Of a DNA stretch of 64,000 nt, positions 8,251-16,948 are shown piece after piece. This DNA comes from Yinghuangia soli (lineage in GTDB: Bacteria; Actinomycetota; Actinomycetes; Streptomycetales; Streptomycetaceae), in contig NZ_JAKFHA010000002.1 in assembly GCF_021502675.1 (NCBI RefSeq), positions 111,670 through 175,669 of the forward strand, read 5' to 3'. The notes beneath the pieces are model-generated. The model did no database searches, was not told the origin of the DNA, and saw only the letters and a program-made list of their open reading frames with translations. The position numbers and the translations under genes were made by a program. Every line of letters starts with the position of its first letter. Within the stretch, counting starts at the first letter, position 1.

Positions 8251-8344
8251 GGCGTGCTCCTCTCTCTTCTCTCGCTGTCCAGCCTGCGCCCGCCGTGATC
8301 AGAAGTCCAAGAGATGGTCGATCTGAGAACTAGAATCAGCAGTT

Positions 8345-9244
8345 ATGGAACTCCGGCAGCTCATGTACTTCGTGGCGGTGGCCGAGGAGCGGAACTTCAC
8401 CCGGGCCGCCGACCGCGTGCACGTCTCCCAGCCGGGCGTCAGCGCCCAGATCCGGCAGCTCGAACGGGAGCTGGGGGAGGAGCTGTTCGACCGGTCCGGG
8501 CGTACGGTCCGGCTGACCGAGGCCGGCGAGGCGGTCCTCCCGTACGCCCGCGCCGCCCTCGCCGCGGTCGATGGCGCGCGCCGGGCGGTGGACGAGCTGA
8601 CCGGGCTGCTCCGCGGGCACGTGGCCGTCGGCATGGTGACCTCGCACAATGTCGATCTCCCGGCGCTGCTGGCCGAGTTCCATGCCGCGCACCCTGCCGT
8701 GGAGATCACCCTGGGCGAGGCGGACAGCGACGCCCTGCTGGACGGGCTGCGGAGCGGCCGCTACGACGCGGCGATCGTGAGCGTCGGCGCCGGGAGCCCG
8801 GCAGGGCTCGGCATGCAGGTCGTGGAGGACCAAGCCCTGGTGGCCGCGGTCGCGTCCGGCCACGAACTCGCCGTCCACGACGCGATTTCGCTCGACTCCC
8901 TGCGCGACCGGCCGCTGATCAGCCTGCCGCGCGGCACCGGGATGCGGGCCCGGTTGGACGAAGCGTGCACGGCGAACGGCTTCAGCCCGAAGATCGCCTT
9001 CGAGGCCGGAACTCCCGAAGTCCTGGCCGAACTTGCCGCGCGCGGACTCGGGGTCGCGATCCTCCCGGAAGGCTTCGCCGCGGCCCGCGCCGACCGGCTG
9101 AAGTCCGTGCGAATCGGCCGGCCTGCGCTGCGCGGCCGACTGGTGTTCGCGTGGCGTGCCGAGGGACCGCAGGGGCCGGCCGGGCGGGCGTTCGTCGGCC
9201 ATGTGCGTGCCGCCCTGCGGGCCGGCAAGCGGCCGCGGTCGTAG
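8345..9244 (+). CDS. LysR-family regulator
   Basis: 299 residues. The N-terminal winged HTH is clear (MELRQLMYFVAVAEERNFTRA, VHVSQPGVSAQIRQLERELG), followed by the substrate-binding fold with VAVGMVTSHNVDLPALLAEF and the second lobe ending ARGLGVAILPEGF. It is divergent from the SnoaL/hydrolase unit, the usual LysR target arrangement. No convincing T-N11-A operator could be fixed by eye in the 94-base gap. The inducer is unknown. Confidence 0.9.
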   Translation: MELRQLMYFVAVAEERNFTRAADRVHVSQPGVSAQIRQLERELGEELFDRSGRTVRLTEAGEAVLPYARAALAAVDGARRAVDELTGLLRGHVAVGMVTSHNVDLPALLAEFHAAHPAVEITLGEADSDALLDGLRSGRYDAAIVSVGAGSPAGLGMQVVEDQALVAAVASGHELAVHDAISLDSLRDRPLISLPRGTGMRARLDEACTANGFSPKIAFEAGTPEVLAELAARGLGVAILPEGFAAARADRLKSVRIGRPALRGRLVFAWRAEGPQGPAGRAFVGHVRAALRAGKRPRS

Positions 9245-9288
9245 CGCCGCGGAATCCTGCGGCCGACGTCACCGCCGCATCGTGGGCG

Positions 9289-9489
9289 TCAGCCGAACGC
9301 GGACTGCACGTACACCGTGCGCGGCGCCTGGTACTCGACGATGGTGATCAGCTGCCCCACCTCGAAGCTCTCGCCGGGCGTGACCGGGTACGCGAGGAAC
9401 GCCTCCGAGCCGCCGCGCACCATGACCATGACCTCGCCGACCAGTCCGGGCCCGACCCGCCCGGTGACCTTGCCCCGCAACCCGACCAT
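9289..9489 (-). CDS. small OB-fold protein, NfeD-like
   Basis: A 66-residue protein that opens with MVGLRGKVTGRVGPGLVGEV and continues with GGSEAFLAYPV and VGQLITIVEYQAPRTVYV. Alternating strands and the G-x-V-G-x-V pattern resemble the C-terminal soluble OB domain of NfeD-like membrane proteins, but no membrane part is present. It converges with the LysR gene and is divergent from the thiC leader. ATG at 9489 has no strong ribosome site. Function is unknown. Confidence 0.65.
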   Translation of the reverse strand: MVGLRGKVTGRVGPGLVGEVMVMVRGGSEAFLAYPVTPGESFEVGQLITIVEYQAPRTVYVQSAFG

Positions 9490-9587
9490 GCGCCCATTGT
9501 GCGGCCCGCTCCGCATCCGGGGCAGCGGGATCCCCCTCTGGTCGCGGGGGCCGACCGTATGCCAGGGTGTATGTCGACAGATACACG

Positions 9588-11415
<1,828 letters not shown>

Positions 11416-11456
11416 CGCGCGCCGCCTGGCCGCACCTGACCCGCAGCACGTGAGCC

Positions 11457-11482
11457 GCCGCCCCGGACGCACCCGGGGCGGC
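11457..11482 (+). terminator. thiC terminator hairpin
   Basis: GCCGCCCCGG (11457-11466) pairs perfectly with CCGGGGCGGC (11473-11482) around a 6-base loop, 41 bases after the thiC stop. There is no T-run, as is common in high-GC actinomycetes. Confidence 0.75.
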
Positions 11483-11589
11483 ACTCCGCTGCCCGGCCTC
11501 CGGCGGCCGCGCCGCTCTTTCCCCGCACCCGGCACGCCCTCCACGGGGGTGAGGACATGCCGGACGCCGGCGCACAGCCCGACCGGAAT

Positions 11590-11637
11590 CACGAAGCGGC
11601 GGCCCGGCCCCATTCGGGACCGGACCGCCGCTTCGTG
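11590..11637 (-). terminator. long hairpin after the first LGFP gene
   Basis: Two 22-base arms (11590-11611 and 11616-11637) pair with two G-U-type mismatches around ATTC. It lies 48 bases beyond the LGFP stop. A related hairpin with the same GCGGCGG...CCGCCGC stem follows the second LGFP gene. Confidence 0.85.
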
Positions 11638-11684
11638 CCTGTTCGCCGGACGAATTGCCGCCCTACTGGATCGCTGCTCCGGAG

Positions 11685-13640
11685 TTATCCGGTGACGACG
11701 ATCTGGGTCTTGCCGGTGGCTGCCGTCCAGGTGATGTAGCCGTGCTCGAAGTCGGCACGCCGGCCGCCCGGGATGCCGTACTCCCCGCGCGTCGGGTAGC
11801 CGAGCGGACCGGAGTTCCAACCTTGCGAGGCCCAGGCCTGGCCGATGCCGCCGTAGATCTCGACGGCGCCGGTGGTGGCGGTCCAGAAGATGGAGCCGCG
11901 CTCGAAGACGACGTAGCGCCCCCGCTTATCGCCAGTGACCATCTCGTCGGTCAGCGGGAACCCGAGACCTGCGGGCCCGCCGAGCTCAAGCCAACGCGCC
12001 TTGATACCGCCGTGCAGCTCGTGCGGACCGGACGCGGCCGACCAGTAGATCGAGCCGCGCTCGAAGTGACTGACCCGCCCGTTGCCGATCGCCTGCTCCC
12101 CGGTGGTCGGGTAGCCGAGGAACCCGCGTTCCCCGCCGAGCTCCCACCACTTGTTGAGAATGCCGCCGTGGATCTCCTGGGCGCCCGTCTTCGGCGTCCA
12201 GTAAAAGCGGACCTTCTCGAACACCTGGTAGCGGCCGATGCCGTCAGGTGCCGCGAGTTCGTCGGTCGTGGCAGCGCCGTACCACCGCGCTCCGGCACTC
12301 CAGGCCGAGGCAATGGCATCGCGAACGGCGTGCGGCCGCCAGTTGCTCGGGCCCCACGTGAGGATGCCCTTCTCGAACGTCTGCTTGCGGCCCCTGCCAT
12401 CGCCGATGTCGGATTCATCGTCCTTGGGGTAGCCGAGGCCGGCGATTCCGCCCGAATCCCGCCACGACTGTCCGATGGCACCGAACAACAGGTGTGCCCC
12501 GCTTGTCGGGCTCCAGGCAAGGACTCCGCCACTGAAGTCCTGTACGTAGCCGTGTTGTGCCGAGCCGACCGGATTTTCCCGGGGGTAGCCGAGCCATCCT
12601 GATACGCCACCCAACTGCGCCACGCGCACCCAAATCGGCGCAGGGACGAAGGAGGCACCGCTTGCCGACGACCATACGAGTGCCGAACCGTCAGTCAGTG
12701 GTACGGACTTGCCAACGCCGTCAGGCAGGTTCGCGGTGACGCCCGCGGGACTCGGGAAGTTGCTGTTTGCCCGCTTCAGCTGCTCGAAGAGATCCAGGAG
12801 CGGACCGCACAGCTGATGTCCGTTGATGGTGCTGCAGGCCGCCCACGGGTCGATGGGGCTCGCTGGGACGGTGAAGGTGTACGAACCCTTGGTCTTGTTG
12901 CCGGCACGGTCCTGGGCCTGGACATTCAAGACATGCGTACCGGCTTGGTGGGGGTGCCACTGTATGTCGAGACGCCCCGAGGCATCTGCGAACAGACGGC
13001 AGTCGGAGCCCGGCGTAGGAGGAGAGTCGAATTGGTACTCGTAGCAGTAGATGTCCTCGCTGCCCGGATCGGGGGTCACATGGAAGATGCCCGTCTGGGA
13101 GACGCCCTTGCGCGGGATGCCGCCGTCCGAAGGCCAGTCCTCGGACGAGACGGTGAAGGTCGGCGTCGTGCTGTCCACGCTGAAAGGGCAACCGGTGGCG
13201 ACAGCCGAGGGCTCACCTCCGACGCGGGTCTGGACGGTCCAGCTGTACGTATGGCCGTCCTGCAGCGTCAGTACCTGGAAGCTGACGGCCGACGTGCTGA
13301 AGTACGTGGAGTCAGTGGTGTACTCGGTCCAGGGTGACCCCGGAGCAGTGAGGTCCTGAAGACGCAGGGTGGACTCGAAGCTGCGATTCAGATCGCGGGG
13401 CGCGATCTTCGCGGTGAGTCGTACGGCGGTCTTGTTGATCCAGCCGCAATTCGGCCCTGTCCCATTGCGAGGCGTCGGGCTGATCGTCAAATCGTAGGGC
13501 GCATCCAACTGCTGCGGCTCTGTATCGGCGGCCGCGGGTGTAGCGGACAACAGCCCGCCGACCAGTGCCAATCCGGCAAGGCCGGTCGCCACGATGGACT
13601 TGCCGAATCTTTGGTGCGTGCGTCGGATACGCACCCCCAC
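11685..13640 (-). CDS. secreted LGFP-repeat protein 1
   Basis: 651 residues, exported. The N-terminus is MGVRIRRTHQRFGKS, then a hydrophobic helix and a signal-peptidase site at TPAAADTEP. Residues ~45-250 form a fibronectin/immunoglobulin-like region ending in TFTVPASPIDPW. From ~320 to the end are six or seven ~52-residue LGFP repeats of the type LGGxxGxLGYP...GRxxxFExGxIYWS...GAxEIHGGI. LGFP modules are known from actinobacterial wall proteins and are thought to bind the cell wall. The GTG start at 13640 sits five bases after GGAGG. Its last 190 residues match paralogue 2 except for one His/Arg change. The ligand is unknown. Confidence 0.88.
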   Translation of the reverse strand: MGVRIRRTHQRFGKSIVATGLAGLALVGGLLSATPAAADTEPQQLDAPYDLTISPTPRNGTGPNCGWINKTAVRLTAKIAPRDLNRSFESTLRLQDLTAPGSPWTEYTTDSTYFSTSAVSFQVLTLQDGHTYSWTVQTRVGGEPSAVATGCPFSVDSTTPTFTVSSEDWPSDGGIPRKGVSQTGIFHVTPDPGSEDIYCYEYQFDSPPTPGSDCRLFADASGRLDIQWHPHQAGTHVLNVQAQDRAGNKTKGSYTFTVPASPIDPWAACSTINGHQLCGPLLDLFEQLKRANSNFPSPAGVTANLPDGVGKSVPLTDGSALVWSSASGASFVPAPIWVRVAQLGGVSGWLGYPRENPVGSAQHGYVQDFSGGVLAWSPTSGAHLLFGAIGQSWRDSGGIAGLGYPKDDESDIGDGRGRKQTFEKGILTWGPSNWRPHAVRDAIASAWSAGARWYGAATTDELAAPDGIGRYQVFEKVRFYWTPKTGAQEIHGGILNKWWELGGERGFLGYPTTGEQAIGNGRVSHFERGSIYWSAASGPHELHGGIKARWLELGGPAGLGFPLTDEMVTGDKRGRYVVFERGSIFWTATTGAVEIYGGIGQAWASQGWNSGPLGYPTRGEYGIPGGRRADFEHGYITWTAATGKTQIVVTG

Positions 13641-13700
13641 GCTTGCCTCCAGAAGTGTTTGAGTTTCCGCGTCTTCGCGCGGCGGTGCACACTATCGGGT
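13641..13700 (-). promoter_or_regulatory. shared leader/promoter of LGFP gene 1
   Basis: The 20 bases before the GTG (13641-13660, minus-strand ACTTCTGGAGG core) are the same before all three LGFP genes. Upstream lie a degenerate copy of the CACGCG palindrome (13667-13682) and GATAGTGTGCACC, a candidate -10 region also seen before gene 2. Confidence 0.6.
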
Positions 13701-13789
13701 GGTGCGGACAGGCGGTTGGGCACCCGGCCTTACCCCACTCGAATCATCCGAAGTTGGTCGGAGTTGTGCAGACTGAACGGGCATTTGAG

Positions 13790-13825
13790 GCGGCGGCCCG
13801 GCCCCTCTCAGGATCGGACCGCCGC
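13790..13825 (-). terminator. hairpin after the second LGFP gene
   Basis: GCGGCGGCCCG (13790-13800) pairs with CGGACCGCCGC (13815-13825), with one G-U in the transcript, 41 bases past the stop of LGFP gene 2. It is related in sequence to the hairpin after gene 1. Confidence 0.75.
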
Positions 13826-13865
13826 TTCACCTTTCGTGCCGTTTTACGAGCTTGTTCTTACCTGG

Positions 13866-16649
13866 TCAGCCGGTGACGACGATCTGGGTCTTGCCGGTGG
13901 CTGCCGTCCAGGTGATGTAGCCGCGCTCGAAGTCGGCACGCCGTCCGCCCGGGATGCCGTACTCCCCGCGCGTCGGGTAGCCGAGCGGACCGGAGTTCCA
14001 ACCTTGCGAGGCCCAGGCCTGGCCGATGCCGCCGTAGATCTCGACGGCGCCGGTGGTGGCAGTCCAGAAGATCGAGCCGCGCTCGAAGACGACGTAGCGC
14101 CCCCGCTTATCGCCAGTGACCATCTCGTCGGTCAGCGGGAACCCGAGACCTGCGGGCCCGCCGAGCTCAAGCCAACGCGCCTTGATACCGCCGTGCAGCT
14201 CGTGCGGACCGGACGCGGCGGACCAGTAGATCGAGCCGCGCTCGAAGTGGCTGACCCGCCCGTTGCCGATCGCCTGCTCCCCGGTGGTCGGGTAGCCGAG
14301 GAACCCGCGCTCGCCGCCCAGCTCCCACCACTTGTTGAGAATGCCGCCGTGGATCTCCTGGGCGCCGGTCTTCGGCGTCCAGTAGAAGCGGACCTTCTCG
14401 AACACCTGGTAGCGGCCGATGCCGTCAGGTGCCGCGAGTTCGGGAGTCGTGGCGGCTCCGTACCACTGCGGACCGGCAGACCAGGCGGTGCTGATGGGGC
14501 CGGTGATGATCTGCACGCCTGCCGACGGGCTCCAGGTGATGATGCCCTTCTCGAACGTCTGCTTCCGGCCCTTGCCGTCGCCGAGGTCGGATTCCTCGTC
14601 GACCGGGAATCCGAGTGCCGTCACGCCGCCGGCCTTCTCGTAGGCGATGCCGATTCCGCCGAAGACGACGCGCGCTCCGGTTTGCGGGCTCCAGTAGATG
14701 GACCCGGCCGGGATTCTGTCCGCGGAGAAGGTGGCGTACTGACCGCGGCCGTCGGCGGTCGGACGCTGATCGGACTTCGAGTCTCCGAAGCCCGAGTTCA
14801 GCCATCGCGTGTGAAGCGGTCCCCAGATGGCGAACTGGGGCCAGTACTCGTAGATTTGCCCGTTCTGGAACTCCTGTCGGGGAGGGATATTCCCGGCGTG
14901 TCCCCATGTATGGCTGGTCGGAAGGCCGACCACCGCCTCGCCGCCGAGCGCCTGCCACTTTTTCAAGATCCCAAAGCTGACCCAGAGTGGCTGTCCGTAT
15001 TGCACGACGGATGTGACCAGGACATTCTCGAACATCTGGATCTGCCCGTAGCCGGGCCGCAGTTCCGCATTGCCGAGCGGACGGCCCAGGGTGCCCTGGT
15101 ATGTCATGTACTGCTCGAGGAAGGGCGCCATCACCGCGGCGTACTTGCCGGCCACCGGGGTCTCGGTGACGAGGCCGTTCTGGAACGCGATGCTGGCGTA
15201 GGGCTGGCCGGGCCGGGTCGTGGGGTATCCCAGCGGCCCCCCGAGACCGCCCAGTTCCTGCCAAACCGCCAGGACCCCGGGGGAGAGCGCGACGGCGCCG
15301 CCCTCCGGCGTCGAGTAGATCGTGAACTTCGGGAAGGTGATGTACTGCGCCTTCCCGTCCGGCGTCGTGGTCAGCTCGGACGTCGGCGCGTCGGCCAGCG
15401 TCGGAGCAGGCACCTGCGCCCGGAAGGTCTCGGCGATCTTGCCGGTCAGGCTCCGGGTCTTGAAGCTCGGGTCGTTCGGGTTCCAGAAGACGATGCCCTT
15501 CTGGAACTGGATGGCCCCGGGCCAGTAGTAGGAGTACCCGTTCGGGTAGCCGAGCGGCCCGGCGATCCCGCCATTCGCCTCCCAGTACCTCCGAAGGTCG
15601 GCCTTCACGTCGCGCGCACCCGTGGTGGGCGACCAGTAAATGGCCGAACCGTCAGCGAGTTCGATATAGCGGCCGATCCCGTCCGGCGCGGTCAGCATGC
15701 CGCTGGTGACCTTCGGGAAGCTCGAGTACATGCCGCGGAAGAAGCGGTAGCGCTGGTAGAGCGATCCGCACAGCTCGACTTCGTACTCCGAACCGCAGAC
15801 ACTCCACGACCAGTCGTGAGTCGGCTTGCCGGCCGGCGGCTGGGGCGCGTCGAATTGGTACGTGGTCTCCCGCGACGCATGGCCGACCCCGTCGATGGCC
15901 CAGACCTTGAGCGTGTTGCGCCCGGCCTTGACACGGATGTGGGCCATGCCTTTGGCATCGACGCTCAGGTCCTGGTAGGACTCGTCGTTCAGCGCGTACC
16001 TATAGCGCAGGTCGGCGGGATCGGGTTCGTCCGGGTTCGAGAAGAAGAACGCGCCGAAATCGCCGCCGTAGGAAGCAGGCGGTGTCGAGCTGCCGACCGG
16101 CGGGAAGTCCGGCGAACGGACGACGGGGGCCGTCGGCGCCACGCTGTCGACCCGGAACCGGCACCCGACGGCGACTTCCGAGAAGTTGACGCCGTCGGAA
16201 ACCTGCGCCAGCGCCTCGAAAAGGTGGTTGTGCGGCAGCACGCCGGCGGAGGCGCTGCTGCGCGACCCGTTGGCGACGTCCTTCCAGCCGAGGTCGATGA
16301 CGGGCGAGCTCGGGTCGGTCAGATCCCGCAGGCGGAAATTGGCATGCAGGGTGGCGTCCTCGGGATCCGGATCCCGGAACGTCGCGGTCAGCTCGATCCC
16401 GCCGTTATTGCCGTACGGGTTGTACACCTTGCCGCAGACGCCCGCTTCGGCCACGGTGCTTGTCGGCGTCGGCCACACCGTGAAGTCCTTGGGTACGGAC
16501 GGGGCGTTTGCGCTTGCCGAGGCCGGAATTTCGTCCGCAGCGGCAGGGGTCGCACTCAGGACACCGGCAGCCAGAGCCAGACCGGTGATACCGGTGACCG
16601 CCAGGGATGTGCGGGATCTCGGGTGTGTGCGTCGGCTGCGCACCCCCAC
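13866..16649 (-). CDS. secreted LGFP-repeat protein 2
   Basis: 927 residues. The signal peptide ends TPAAADEIP. Residues ~35-270 form a beta-sandwich region containing FRLRDLTDPSSP and GRNTLKVWAIDG. More than ten LGFP repeats follow, with phrases such as GGIAGPLGYPNGYSYYWPG and FQKGIVFWNPNDPS. The N-terminal two thirds match paralogue 3, whereas the last 190 residues match paralogue 1 with one difference, so the gene is a mosaic. The GTG start at 16649 has the shared GGAGG leader. Likely role: cell-surface or extracellular binding protein; no catalytic domain is visible. Confidence 0.88.
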   Translation of the reverse strand: MGVRSRRTHPRSRTSLAVTGITGLALAAGVLSATPAAADEIPASASANAPSVPKDFTVWPTPTSTVAEAGVCGKVYNPYGNNGGIELTATFRDPDPEDATLHANFRLRDLTDPSSPVIDLGWKDVANGSRSSASAGVLPHNHLFEALAQVSDGVNFSEVAVGCRFRVDSVAPTAPVVRSPDFPPVGSSTPPASYGGDFGAFFFSNPDEPDPADLRYRYALNDESYQDLSVDAKGMAHIRVKAGRNTLKVWAIDGVGHASRETTYQFDAPQPPAGKPTHDWSWSVCGSEYEVELCGSLYQRYRFFRGMYSSFPKVTSGMLTAPDGIGRYIELADGSAIYWSPTTGARDVKADLRRYWEANGGIAGPLGYPNGYSYYWPGAIQFQKGIVFWNPNDPSFKTRSLTGKIAETFRAQVPAPTLADAPTSELTTTPDGKAQYITFPKFTIYSTPEGGAVALSPGVLAVWQELGGLGGPLGYPTTRPGQPYASIAFQNGLVTETPVAGKYAAVMAPFLEQYMTYQGTLGRPLGNAELRPGYGQIQMFENVLVTSVVQYGQPLWVSFGILKKWQALGGEAVVGLPTSHTWGHAGNIPPRQEFQNGQIYEYWPQFAIWGPLHTRWLNSGFGDSKSDQRPTADGRGQYATFSADRIPAGSIYWSPQTGARVVFGGIGIAYEKAGGVTALGFPVDEESDLGDGKGRKQTFEKGIITWSPSAGVQIITGPISTAWSAGPQWYGAATTPELAAPDGIGRYQVFEKVRFYWTPKTGAQEIHGGILNKWWELGGERGFLGYPTTGEQAIGNGRVSHFERGSIYWSAASGPHELHGGIKARWLELGGPAGLGFPLTDEMVTGDKRGRYVVFERGSIFWTATTGAVEIYGGIGQAWASQGWNSGPLGYPTRGEYGIPGGRRADFERGYITWTAATGKTQIVVTG

Positions 16650-16710
16650 GCTTGCCTCCAGAAGTGTTTGTGATCGCGCGTATTCGCGTGGCGGTGCACA
16701 GTATCGAGTG
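16650..16710 (-). promoter_or_regulatory. shared leader/promoter of LGFP gene 2
   Basis: It has the same GGAGG leader as its paralogues. CGCGCGTATTCGCGTG (16675-16690) is an imperfect copy of the 16-base palindrome upstream of gene 3. Minus-strand GATACTGTGCACC follows at 16693-16705 and matches the candidate -10 region of gene 1. Confidence 0.6.
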
Positions 16711-16797
16711 GCGCGAAAGAGCGGTTGGACACCCCGCCTTCTTCAGGAGAAGTCGTCTGCGGTTTGGCGGGGTTGTGGAGACTGGCCCTGCATGCGA

Positions 16798-16910
16798 AGC
16801 GGGGGGGGGGGGCGGGGGGGGGGGCGCCCCCGACCACTTTGTTGGGGGGTTTGTGGCGCGGCCCCGGGGGGGCGGGGGGGGGCCCCCCCCGGGGGGCCGC
16901 CCCCCCGCTT
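16798..16910. other. G/C homopolymer block replacing a terminator
   Basis: Runs of up to 12 G or C sit exactly where the GCGGCGG...CCGCCGC terminator of the paralogous genes would be. The left flank GCATGCGAAGC and right flank GCTTCACTTTTCGTGCC remain. It is most likely a failed read through a strong hairpin, so the true sequence is probably another LGFP terminator. Confidence 0.75.
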
Positions 16911-16948
16911 CACTTTTCGTGCCGGTTTACGAGCTTGTTCTTACCTGG

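Noticed and set aside
8251-8344. LysR operator
   Set aside because: No T-N11-A site with dyad symmetry could be singled out among several weak candidates.
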